A stretch of 56,001 bases of DNA, taken from assembly GCA_045542075.1 (NCBI GenBank), contig JAZQKI010000004.1, positions 1 through 56,001 of the forward strand, written 5' to 3'. This document shows, one piece after another, positions 7,473 to 14,828 of this stretch. The notes beneath the pieces are model-generated. The model worked only from the letters and a program-made list of their open reading frames with translations. It made no database searches and had not been told where the DNA came from. Numbering within the stretch: the first letter of the stretch is position 1; every line of letters begins with the position of its first letter. The position numbers were made by a program, and so were the translations under genes. The DNA is from SVTX01 sp045542075. Its GTDB lineage: Bacteria; Bacillota; Clostridia; Oscillospirales; CAG-272.

Positions 7473-7721
7473 ATGGAAGATAAGCAGATAATGGAAAACC
7501 TTTTGCTCAATATAAAAGGGGAGTGCGACCTTATGATGCACGGCGCGATAGAGTCGTCCACGCAGAACGTCCATGGGGCGTTTGCGCAAGCGCTTGACGA
7601 ATGTATCAATATGCAAAATCAGGTATATTCCAAGATGGCGCAGAAGGGCTGGTATCCTTCGACAAACGTCGAGCCGCAGAAGATAGATACCTTAAAGCAG
7701 AAATACAGCAGCGGTTGCTGA
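7473..7721 (+). CDS. CotF-family spore coat protein
   Basis: An 82-aa Coat_F-like protein (MEDKQIMENLLLNIKGECDL, then a Tyr-containing helix NMQNQVYSKMAQKGWYP). ATG 7473 is preferred over 7469-frame alternatives because AAGGAGG at 7459-7465 gives 7-nt spacing. Second gene of a two-gene coat operon that ends at a strong terminator. Both proteins probably contribute to the spore surface; neither has an obvious enzymatic motif. Confidence 0.85.
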   Translation: MEDKQIMENLLLNIKGECDLMMHGAIESSTQNVHGAFAQALDECINMQNQVYSKMAQKGWYPSTNVEPQKIDTLKQKYSSGC

Positions 7722-7726
7722 ACAAA

Positions 7727-7757
7727 GTCCGTCGGTGAGAGCCGACGGACTGCTTTT
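7727..7757 (+). terminator. Terminator of the CotF-like operon
   Basis: A 9-bp stem (7727-7735 with 7742-7750), a 6-nt loop, then TGCTTTTT. Confidence 0.88.
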
Positions 7758-7785
7758 TCGGTCGAAATTTCTTTTATCAAAACTG

Positions 7786-7814
7786 TTGACAGAAACGGCG
7801 AAAAACTGTATAAT
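7786..7814 (+). promoter_or_regulatory. Promoter of smpB
   Basis: TTGACA (7786-7791), a 17-nt spacer and TATAAT (7809-7814). Perfect consensus, leader about 27 nt. Confidence 0.9.
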
Positions 7815-7847
7815 TATATAGGCAAATCACAGAAAGGAGGACAAAAG

Positions 7848-8315
7848 ATGACTGATAAGAAAAATTCGGGCAAGATAATCGCGCAGAACAAAAAGGCGTG
7901 GCACGATTACTTTGTGGACGAGAAATACGAAGCGGGAATTGAGCTTTTCGGTACGGAGGTCAAGTCAATACGCGCGGGAACGGTCAATCTCAAGGACTCC
8001 TACTGCGAGGTCAAAGGCGGCGAGCTTTTCGTTATCGGTATGCACGTAAGTCCTTACGAGCACGGAAATATTTTCAATAAAGATCCGCTCCGCCCCCGCA
8101 GACTGCTCATGCACAAGCGTGAGATCATGAAGCTGCACGGTCTTGTCGCTCAAAAGGGAGTGTCGCTTATACCGCTCTCGCTGTATTTTTCGGGCTCTCA
8201 CGTAAAGGTAGAGGTCGGACTCTGCCGAGGTAAAAAGCTTTACGACAAGCGCGATTCAATCGCAAAGCGTGACGCCGACAGGGAAATAGACCGAAAGATG
8301 AAGGACAGGTTTTAA
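7848..8315 (+). CDS. smpB: SsrA-binding protein SmpB
   Basis: A 155-aa SmpB, the protein partner of tmRNA in trans-translation, which frees ribosomes stalled on broken mRNA and tags the unfinished protein. Visible family motifs are NKKAWHDYFVDEKYEAGIEL, GTEVKSIRAG, NLKDSYCEV and the C-terminal DKRDSIAKRDADREIDRKMK tail that reads into the empty mRNA channel. AAAGGAGG lies 6-9 nt before ATG 7848. The tmRNA gene follows 54 nt downstream with no terminator between, so the two are probably co-expressed. Confidence 0.97.
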   Translation: MTDKKNSGKIIAQNKKAWHDYFVDEKYEAGIELFGTEVKSIRAGTVNLKDSYCEVKGGELFVIGMHVSPYEHGNIFNKDPLRPRRLLMHKREIMKLHGLVAQKGVSLIPLSLYFSGSHVKVEVGLCRGKKLYDKRDSIAKRDADREIDRKMKDRF

Positions 8316-8369
8316 CTTTTTGCGTTAGAAAAAATAACACTGAACAAATCACCTGTGATTTGTTCCCTC

Positions 8370-8762
8370 GGGGGTGCAATGGTTTCGACAGGGATTTTGA
8401 GGTATGATAAGCGGGTAGAGCCGAGTAATCTCTTAAACTGCTCAAACTTAAAAAATAAACGACAACAATAACGTTGCTATGGCTGCCTAATTGTTAAGTC
8501 CTTTTGGACTTGACAATGGCAGTGCCGCGGTCTGCGGACCGCCCGTTCCTCCCGAGAGTATCGCGGCTCGGGACTGAGCGTCATTTCAGCGGTGAACGTG
8601 CATCGGCGGTGACCGTTGAACCGATCACGCACAAAACGGTTGCTTTGCTTGGGAGCTTGTTTACCGGCGCCCACGCAAAAAAGACTAAACGATAAACTGC
8701 ACCCGGAGAAAGTTGTATCAAGAGGTTTTTGGACAGGGGTTCGATTCCCCTCACCTCCACCA
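8370..8762 (+). ncRNA. ssrA: tmRNA (ssrA)
   Basis: A 393-nt transfer-messenger RNA. The 5' GGGGGTG pairs with the 3' CACCTCC before ACCA; ATGGTTTCGACAGGG and GGTTCGATTCCCC are the tRNA-like landmarks. The tag frame ends NDNNNVAMAA with TAA at 8488-8490. An in-frame TAA at 8449-8451 limits the resume codon to AAA, ATA, AAC or GAC, so it is not the common GCN alanine codon. Pseudoknot-like GC hairpins lie at about 8495-8700. Confidence 0.96.
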
Positions 8763-8805
8763 AACGCAAATAGAGGCACCCATCGGGTGCCTCTATTTAC
8801 GTTTG
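8761..8805. terminator. Bidirectional terminator after tmRNA
   Basis: Stem 8768-8781 with 8785-8798, extended by CAAACG/CGTTTG at 8761-8766 and 8800-8805. The T-rich arm CTCTATTT follows the loop. Confidence 0.8.
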
Positions 8806-8909
8806 GCTGAGCTGAGGGAGAATCGAACCATTACACCCGCTCGCTTGTCGAACTTGGTGAGAGTTCTGATTCCCAAACATCCCGACGGCTCGACGCCCGA
8901 GGGATGTTT
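8806..8909. repeat. Element with inverted and direct copies of the tmRNA T arm
   Basis: 8813-8829 is an inverted near-copy of the tmRNA T arm (reverse complement begins GGTTCGATTC). 8863-8874 is a direct copy with one inserted base (GTTCTGATTCCC). A terminator-like hairpin AAACATCCC/GGGATGTTT (8875-8883 with 8901-8909) closes the element. The order matches the element after tRNA-Leu. No gene is present in 8763-9069. Confidence 0.55.
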
Positions 8910-9008
8910 CCGCGGATTTAGAGTGCTTTAAATAAACCTATGATAAGGACGTTGTTGATTGACTTGACATTTAAGCCCATATTTTTTGTATAAAATAAAC
9001 ACAAAATG

Positions 9009-9037
9009 TTGAAAAAAATAATATGGTGTGGTATAAT
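9009..9037 (+). promoter_or_regulatory. Promoter of the AIPR gene
   Basis: TTGAAA (9009-9014), a 17-nt spacer and TATAAT (9032-9037). A second, poorer pair (TTGACA 8964, TATAAA 8989, 19-nt spacer) lies upstream. Confidence 0.75.
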
Positions 9038-9069
9038 GTAATCAACATACCAAGAAAGGTGGAATAATT

Positions 9070-10905
9070 ATGGCACAAAAAACAAATTATGAAACAATTA
9101 CAGAAAAAATCCACTCCATGAAGGATGCATATCCTTGTTTGCGAAACGAACCAGATGAGCACGTTTTTACAGCATTATGTATTAAATCTAATCTTTATAA
9201 AAACCCATCACTTTCCTTTTCGGAGCAAGATATCAAAGAAATACTTGTTGACTCTGTAAAGGATGGTGGGGTAGATGCATTGTTGACTGATCCAAATTCG
9301 GAAACTAACAATCTAGTAATTTGTCAAGCAAAATATTACACAAATATTACTTTTGATATAGTGCGAGATGCCGTTGCCAAAATGATTTTGTTTTATAAAA
9401 GCATGCAACGCGGTGAATACAACATTGTTAATACTAACGTTCAGAGAAGATATATGTCGCTGAATGCCGAGGTTGGCGAAGAATCGAAGGTGTGTTTTGT
9501 TTTTTATACTAGTGCTCCAAAAAATGGGATTAGAGAAGATAGAATTCAAAAGCTACTTCAAGATCATGATTTATCCAGTGCGGAGTTTGAAATACAACTG
9601 TTTTTCGGCAATGATATTGTTGATGAAATAAAGGAATCTGAATCTAGACGTCCAACTGTAGAGCTTGGAAAAATTATAATTGATGAAGCTAATAATGCTC
9701 TTTGCTATGGTGATGATGCAATTATTGTAAATGTTTCCGCTTTTTCAATAAAAGAACTTTACGCTACCCACAGCACTAATCTATTATCACGAAATTTAAG
9801 ATACTATATAAAGAAAAAAGATATAGATTCCTCTATAAATGAAACTATTAATAGAAGTCCTGAAACATTTTGGTTTAAAAATAACGGTATAACTATTATT
9901 TGCGATGATTTTGATTTGGACGGAAAGCAAGTGAAGTTGAGAAATTTTTCAATTGTTAATGGTGGTCAAACAACAACACTGTTGCATAAAAGTTCGCAGA
10001 TAAACAAAGAAAACGACCTGTTCTTACCTTGCAAGATCATTAGAACTATAGGTGAGACGGAAGATGAAAAAAACTTATTTAGCCTTGAAATTGCTAAGGC
10101 AACAAATTCCCAAAAAGCTATTAAAACCTTGGATTTGAAGTCAAACGCTCCGGAACAAGTTAGATTCGCTACATCAATGCGAAATGCAGGGATATTCTAT
10201 CAAACTAAACGTGGAGAAGTGATTCCAAAAGATTTTTCAGAGGACTATAAAAATACTGACTTGGTAGAAGTAGGAAAATTATGTTTAGCTGGGATTTTTC
10301 AATTGCCTGCGGCGAGTCGTAATAAACCGTCTACACTTTATTTAGAAAAATATTATAATCCAATATTTGATTCTGATCAAAATCAAATTTGTTCTATTGT
10401 AAAGGAGTTACTTTATATAGATACATATTTTAGAAAAACATTTATTCCAAGATTCGATAAGACATACGAAAGATTCCCAAATTCTGCCGAATTAATTCCA
10501 TTTGCCCATAATGCTAGAACGATATGCGTTGCTTTTGCAGCATTTGCTTCGAGGTATTATTATAAAAATATAACAGATACGGATTTGCGCGTTGTCTTTG
10601 AACATGCAAACAAGGAAAGATCTTACGATGATTACTTTTACGACATATTTAAAGATATAGATGGATACAAAACTATTATGCCTAAAAAAATATTTGATAA
10701 CAAAGATGCATATGACGACATTCTTTACAAATTGTTTGAAACAATAATTTTTTCTGGCAGCAAATATTATAGCATAAAAAAAGAATCGGATAACACCTTA
10801 TCGGAATCGAATTTTTTGAAAAAAGATGGAAACTATTTTGCAATTTTAAAAATGGATTGGTATAATATTTCTATGCAGATCTCAAATATTTTTGATGAAA
10901 TTTAA
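9070..10905 (+). CDS. AIPR-family abortive-infection protein with N-terminal Mrr-like nuclease motif
   Basis: A 611-aa protein of the AIPR family (abortive infection/phage resistance). The hallmark core is clear: FWFKNNGITIICDDF, IVNGGQTTTLLHK and EIAKATNSQKAIKTLDLKSN at ~275-385. The N-terminal ~60-100 region contains DGGVDALLTD followed by LVICQAKYY, a GGVD...QxK arrangement typical of Mrr-type PD-(D/E)XK nucleases. AAAGGTGG lies 7 nt before the ATG. The gene is strikingly AT-rich compared with smpB and trmB, stands alone between its own promoter and terminator, and so looks acquired. Anti-phage function is inferred from the family; the target is unknown. Confidence 0.88.
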   Translation: MAQKTNYETITEKIHSMKDAYPCLRNEPDEHVFTALCIKSNLYKNPSLSFSEQDIKEILVDSVKDGGVDALLTDPNSETNNLVICQAKYYTNITFDIVRDAVAKMILFYKSMQRGEYNIVNTNVQRRYMSLNAEVGEESKVCFVFYTSAPKNGIREDRIQKLLQDHDLSSAEFEIQLFFGNDIVDEIKESESRRPTVELGKIIIDEANNALCYGDDAIIVNVSAFSIKELYATHSTNLLSRNLRYYIKKKDIDSSINETINRSPETFWFKNNGITIICDDFDLDGKQVKLRNFSIVNGGQTTTLLHKSSQINKENDLFLPCKIIRTIGETEDEKNLFSLEIAKATNSQKAIKTLDLKSNAPEQVRFATSMRNAGIFYQTKRGEVIPKDFSEDYKNTDLVEVGKLCLAGIFQLPAASRNKPSTLYLEKYYNPIFDSDQNQICSIVKELLYIDTYFRKTFIPRFDKTYERFPNSAELIPFAHNARTICVAFAAFASRYYYKNITDTDLRVVFEHANKERSYDDYFYDIFKDIDGYKTIMPKKIFDNKDAYDDILYKLFETIIFSGSKYYSIKKESDNTLSESNFLKKDGNYFAILKMDWYNISMQISNIFDEI

Positions 10906-10935
10906 ATATATACAATTCAATATGGCGTATTTATA

Positions 10936-10968
10936 AATGGCTGGTCACATTTTATGTGACCAGCCATT
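10936..10968 (+). terminator. Terminator of the AIPR gene
   Basis: A 15-bp perfect stem (10936-10950 with 10954-10968) with loop TTT. The downstream T-run is short. Confidence 0.75.
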
Positions 10969-11055
10969 ATCTCAAAAGATTAGGCGACGCCTCTCTCCCT
11001 TCCTATCTTTCTTTCCCCCCATTTCTTAAAAATTATTAAATTATCATCTCAACAA

Positions 11056-11084
11056 TTGAAGCTCGTCCTTTGCTATGATATAAT
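11056..11084 (+). promoter_or_regulatory. Promoter of the YwaF-like gene
   Basis: TTGAAG (11056-11061), a 17-nt spacer and TATAAT (11079-11084). Confidence 0.8.
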
Positions 11085-11114
11085 GAAAAAAATGACAGAA
11101 AGGTATATTTTTCT

Positions 11115-11882
11115 ATGCTTTGGACGAAACTTCACGCAATTACTATATTACCCGCCTTTGTCGTGTTTATCGCATTTTCAATTCTTATGGCAAAGCTGCT
11201 CCGTGGCAAGAGCGAAAGGGTAAGGTACATTCCTTTTCAGGTGATCTCCGTGATACTTCTCGTGCTTGAGGCACTAAAGCAGTACAGCTCAATAAAAACG
11301 GGGCATTACGACCTATATTTTCTTCCTTTCCATTTCTGCAGCCTCTTTTTGTTCGTTCTGCCGCTGCACTCCTTTTATAAGGGCAGAGGAAAGAGGACAA
11401 TCGACATTATCACGTTTGCTTGCTGCTCGTCTATGACGTTCTTTATGCTGGTCATGCCTAGTATTATTTATTCCGACGGCAATATAGCGACTATGTCGGA
11501 GCAGTTTATAAGCTTCCACACGGTAGTGTTCCACAATCTCGTTTGCCTGTATTTCATATTGGCGGTCGCTATGAGAATGTTTGAGTTCAATACAAAGAAG
11601 GATATAAAGATAATACTTATTTTCATGTGCAGCTTCCAGACTGTCTGCGCAATTCTTGCCAACACCATGAAGGTAAACTATCACAATCTGCTCAGGTGCA
11701 ACCTTGCGCCTGTGGAGACCATACGTCAGAGCCTTGTTGACGCTCTCGGCTGGGGAGGGCAGCTTATTTACATAGTTGTGCTTTCGGCTGTGACGGTCGC
11801 GTTTATCTGCATGACGTATTTTGTGACAAAGCTTATTCTCGCGGGAATAGACAAGCTCAAAAAGCCGCGCGCGGCAACGTAA
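11115..11882 (+). CDS. YwaF/TIGR02206-type integral membrane protein
   Basis: A 255-aa protein with about seven hydrophobic segments. It shows the YwaF-family features: a conserved YFLPFHFCSLFLFVLPL helix, SFHTVVFHNLV and a final long TM followed by a basic tail (KLKKPRAA). The conserved His residues within the membrane suggest an enzymatic or binding role, but the function of this family is not settled. AGAAAGG precedes the ATG by 11 nt. Monocistronic, convergent with the HtrA gene through a shared terminator. Confidence 0.7.
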   Translation: MLWTKLHAITILPAFVVFIAFSILMAKLLRGKSERVRYIPFQVISVILLVLEALKQYSSIKTGHYDLYFLPFHFCSLFLFVLPLHSFYKGRGKRTIDIITFACCSSMTFFMLVMPSIIYSDGNIATMSEQFISFHTVVFHNLVCLYFILAVAMRMFEFNTKKDIKIILIFMCSFQTVCAILANTMKVNYHNLLRCNLAPVETIRQSLVDALGWGGQLIYIVVLSAVTVAFICMTYFVTKLILAGIDKLKKPRAAT

Positions 11883-11886
11883 AAAT

Positions 11887-11920
11887 AAAGCACTTGCGCT
11901 GATGCGCAAGTGCTTTTTGT
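11887..11920. terminator. Shared bidirectional terminator
   Basis: A 13-bp stem (11887-11899 with 11904-11916) with T-runs on both strands, between the convergent YwaF-like and HtrA genes. Confidence 0.88.
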
Positions 11921-11921
11921 A

Positions 11922-13556
11922 TTATTCCTTGATTTCTTTTGCGAGCGTCAGCTTGACTGTTTTATACCCGCCGTCTCTGTAGACCTCAAGCTGGATTCTG
12001 TCGCCAGGCTTGTAGTTGTTGAGATAAAATGAGAACTGATTGTTGTTATACACCGCCGCGCCGTCAAGCGAAACTATTATGTCTCCTGCCTCAAGCACGC
12101 CAACAGCGTTGTATCTTTCGTCAATGCTCATTACGTATATTCCGCCGACGGGCGCATAGAAGCAGGTGTCGGGGAAATGGTCCGCGTAGGTCTTTTCGAC
12201 CTCCTCGATGCCCGTGCTGGTCTTTTTGTAGTATTTATTGGCGGAAACGCCAACGCAGCTTATACCGATCATGGGGCGGGGAGCGGATATTGAGGACTCA
12301 ATGTCGTCCGCGCTTCCTTTCGTGATGAGCGCGTCGATAATCTCAAGCGCGCCGTCTATCGGAATGGCAAAGCCCATGCCCTCGGTGTTGGTAATTTTCA
12401 AGGTGACTATTCCCACGACCTCACCGCGAGTGTTGATGATAGGTCCGCCCGAGTTTCCAGGGTTGACGGAAACGTCGGTCTGAATAAGGTTCATTGTTTT
12501 CTCTAAGCTGCCGTCATCGTTATAAATCTTTACGTTTCTGCTCGTGTGGGATATGATGCCCATCGTGACAGACCACGCAAAGTCGTAGCTGTCGGGACAG
12601 CCGATCGCATACACGACCTCGCCAACGTAGGAATCCTCGCTCCTTGCAAGGGTAATCGGAGGGAGATCTGACGCGCTGATCTTCAGCACTGCAATATCGT
12701 CTCGCTCACTTGCGCCGACTACCTTTGCCTGATACGATCTTCCGTCGTAGAGATCTACCCAGATCTCACTTGCGCCGTCGATAACGTGCTGATTTGTGAC
12801 GATATATCCGTTATCACTTATTATAAATCCGCTTCCGAGGCTTGACGCGTCGGCAGTTTGTGCGGAAATTACCACTATGGAATTCTTTACCTCCTCAAGA
12901 AGCTCGGGGGAGGCGTAACCGTCGCCGGGATTTGTGGGGCCCTTGTCGGATATAATGACGTTGACGGTGACATTTTTGTTCTGCGCGTCGGGATACGTAT
13001 CAAACAGATTGTATATAAGCGCGCCGACCAGAATAAGCAACGCGGTTGCGAGAACGCATGCCATAATAATGAGAGACACCTTGAATGCGGTGTGTCTTTT
13101 CTTTTTGTCCATTGCGGGCTTGAGCGGCTCGGGGTCAGCCACAGGCTGGGCTGTAGGCTCCCAGGTAAATGCCTGTGTTACTGCGGAGTGCTGCTGCTCG
13201 CCCTTGGCGGAATAGTAATTGCCGAGAAGATCGTAGTAGCTTCTGTCGGGGAAGACGTAATAGCCTCTGCTGTCGTATTCGCCGCCCTCCTTTTTGGGAG
13301 GAAATTCGGGCTCGGCGGGAATATCAGCCTCGGGAACCTCAACTGCGGGCTCCTCGACCGTGGGCTCCTCAACTGCGGGAACCTCGACTGCGGGCTCCTC
13401 GACTGCGGGCTCCTCGACTGCGGACTCCTCGACTGCGGGTTCCTCGACTGCGGGCTCCTCGACCGTGGGTTCCTCAATCGCAGGCTCCTCAATCGCAGGC
13501 TCCTTGACAGAGGACTCCTCGGGATTTATCTCATTTACAGATTTATTTTCATCCAT
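11922..13556 (-). CDS. HtrA/DegP-type membrane serine protease with PDZ domain
   Basis: A 544-aa trypsin-like (S1C) protease anchored by one TM segment at ~159-184. The catalytic triad is visible: His257 (TNQHVID), Asp287 (RDDIAVLKI) and Ser369 (NPGNSGGP). A PDZ domain follows at ~430-535 (GIYVMSIDERYNAVGVLEAGDIIVSLDG). The cytoplasmic N-terminus is unusual: twelve pentapeptides of the xVEEP type (residues 16-75), then a Tyr-rich stretch (RGYYVFPDRSYYDLLGNYY). Such proteins degrade misfolded exported proteins. ATG 13556 has AAAGGAG upstream. It lies 65 nt behind an OmpR-type regulator on the same strand, recalling the walR...htrC arrangement. Confidence 0.93.
   Translation of the reverse strand: MDENKSVNEINPEESSVKEPAIEEPAIEEPTVEEPAVEEPAVEESAVEEPAVEEPAVEVPAVEEPTVEEPAVEVPEADIPAEPEFPPKKEGGEYDSRGYYVFPDRSYYDLLGNYYSAKGEQQHSAVTQAFTWEPTAQPVADPEPLKPAMDKKKRHTAFKVSLIIMACVLATALLILVGALIYNLFDTYPDAQNKNVTVNVIISDKGPTNPGDGYASPELLEEVKNSIVVISAQTADASSLGSGFIISDNGYIVTNQHVIDGASEIWVDLYDGRSYQAKVVGASERDDIAVLKISASDLPPITLARSEDSYVGEVVYAIGCPDSYDFAWSVTMGIISHTSRNVKIYNDDGSLEKTMNLIQTDVSVNPGNSGGPIINTRGEVVGIVTLKITNTEGMGFAIPIDGALEIIDALITKGSADDIESSISAPRPMIGISCVGVSANKYYKKTSTGIEEVEKTYADHFPDTCFYAPVGGIYVMSIDERYNAVGVLEAGDIIVSLDGAAVYNNNQFSFYLNNYKPGDRIQLEVYRDGGYKTVKLTLAKEIKE
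13332..13511. repeat. Twelve 15-bp tandem repeats inside the HtrA gene
   Basis: Imperfect 15-bp units encode (A/T/S)(V/I)(E/K)(E/V)(P/S). The reading frame is kept throughout. Unit number could vary by slippage, which would change the length of the cytoplasmic tail only. Confidence 0.85.
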
Positions 13557-13577
13557 AATAATTCTCCTTTCTAAAGT

Positions 13578-13605
13578 GTGCCAATCCGAGCAGTCGAATT
13601 GGCAC
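13578..13605. other. Intergenic hairpin between regulator and HtrA gene
   Basis: GTGCCAAT (13578-13585) pairs with ATTGGCAC (13598-13605), with an inner CGA/TCG pair. No T-run follows, so it may be a processing or stability element within the regulator-htrA transcript. Confidence 0.5.
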
Positions 13606-13621
13606 AGTAGTCAAGACTATA

Positions 13622-14314
13622 TCAGTTCAAAAATTCAAACTTGTATCCTACGCCCCAAACGGTCTTGATAAGCCACTTGTCCGACACGCCCTGAAGCTTT
13701 TCGCGGAGACGCTTGATATGTACGTCAACGGTACGGGAGTCGCCAAGATAGTCAAAGCCCCAGACCTTGTCGAGAAGCTGGTCGCGGGAGAAGACTCTGT
13801 TATAGTTGGACGCGAGGAAATAGAGAAGCTCCAGCTCCTTGGGGGGAATGTCAATAGATTTGCCCTTGAGCTTCAGCTCGTATTTTTGCAGGCTTATCTC
13901 GATGTTTTCAAACTTTACGACCTCCTCGTCAACCTGCGTGTTATCCTTATGGCAACGGCGGAGAACTGCCTTTATTCTTGCGGAGAGCTCCTTGATGTCG
14001 AAGGGCTTGACGAGATAGTCGTCCGCGCCCAGCTCAAGTCCGAGCACCTTGTCGAAAACGTCGCTCTTTGAGCTTATCATAATAATGGGGCGGCTTGAGA
14101 TCTCACGGATCTCGCGGCATACCTGCCAGCCGTCTTTTCTGGGGAGCATAATGTCGAGCAGAACTATGTCGGGCTCGTAAAGCTTGAAGGTGGAAATGCT
14201 CTCGCTACCGTCCGAAACGGTCTTTACCTCATATCCCTCGCTCTCAAAATGCGACTTTATAAGCTCGCATATCGCGGGGTCGTTGTCAATAACGAGAATT
14301 TTAGTGTCGGTCAT
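13622..14314 (-). CDS. OmpR-family response regulator (orphan)
   Basis: A 230-aa regulator: receiver domain (1-~118) with phosphoacceptor Asp in VLLDIMLPRKDG and the LVKPFD lysine, then a winged-helix DNA-binding domain with DYLGDSRTVDVHIKRLREKL and WGVGYKF. The acidic pair near the start reads IDNDP, so one of the usual two adjacent acids is Asn. The sequence resembles WalR/PhoB-type regulators. No histidine kinase gene adjoins it; HtrA lies downstream on the same strand and is the likely co-transcribed partner. Confidence 0.93.
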   Translation of the reverse strand: MTDTKILVIDNDPAICELIKSHFESEGYEVKTVSDGSESISTFKLYEPDIVLLDIMLPRKDGWQVCREIREISSRPIIMISSKSDVFDKVLGLELGADDYLVKPFDIKELSARIKAVLRRCHKDNTQVDEEVVKFENIEISLQKYELKLKGKSIDIPPKELELLYFLASNYNRVFSRDQLLDKVWGFDYLGDSRTVDVHIKRLREKLQGVSDKWLIKTVWGVGYKFEFLN

Positions 14315-14656
14315 ATTCTATCTCCTTACTCTTTCCTAAATTTTGGAGTTTTCCGATTTTACTGTAATGATTATATTTGCCTATTCGGTAGGGTGTGTGA
14401 ATGTATATTGAATTTTATGCGAATTTTAGTCATAAAAAGTCAAAAAACAACAAATTTGTCATTTTTGCTTTGCAAATAATTCACAAACTCCTATTGAGCG
14501 TTAATAATTATAGCATAAAAAAATCAATTTGTACAGTCTTTTTTCAAAAAAAATTCATAATTTTTAGAATTTATTTTTATTTTCTTGAAAATTCCTTTAT
14601 AAAATATAGGGAATTTGTTTATTTTTATTTCAAAATGTGACGGGAAATATCACACC
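14315..14656. other. AT-rich intergenic stretch without genes
   Basis: Strongly AT-rich spacer with poly-A and poly-T runs between divergent genes. TATAAT-like matches occur on the minus strand near 14370, probably for the response regulator, but no convincing -35 partner is visible. I see no gene or RNA here. Confidence 0.6.
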
Positions 14657-14685
14657 TTGACAATATGCGAATTTTATGACATAAT
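14657..14685 (+). promoter_or_regulatory. Promoter of the zinc-ribbon nuclease operon
   Basis: TTGACA (14657-14662), a 17-nt spacer and CATAAT (14680-14685). Confidence 0.8.
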
Positions 14686-14704
14686 ATATATAAGTAATAA
14701 AAGG

Positions 14705-14724
14705 GATTTCATATATATGAAATC
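14705..14724. promoter_or_regulatory. Perfect 20-bp palindrome in the operon leader
   Basis: A perfect palindrome (arm GATTTCATAT) starts about 20 nt after the -10 box, near the expected transcript start. It could be an operator for a dimeric repressor or a leader hairpin. Confidence 0.55.
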
Positions 14725-14744
14725 TTTGACAGCGGAGAGGGAAA

Positions 14745-14819
14745 ATGGCAGGAATAGATAACGAGGAATCAAGAGCAGATTTCAAACCAAAATTAAATAT
14801 ATTGTTTGCGTATTTATGA
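14745..14819 (+). CDS. Possible 24-aa leader peptide
   Basis: An open frame of 24 codons (begins MAGIDNEESRADF, ends LFAYL) follows GGAGAGGG at a good distance, and its stop overlaps the GAGGA that serves the next gene. The position suggests translational coupling to the nuclease gene. Too short to judge by composition; it may be a leader peptide or chance. Confidence 0.4.
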   Translation: MAGIDNEESRADFKPKLNILFAYL

Positions 14820-14828
14820 GGATTTACT

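Noticed and set aside
13169..13668. Long open frames on both strands across the HtrA pentapeptide repeat (Arg/Pro-rich and Ser/Gly-rich proteins)
   Set aside because: They are low-complexity shadows of the 15-bp repeat in other frames, without ribosome sites. The minus-strand HtrA frame has clear domains and a ribosome site.
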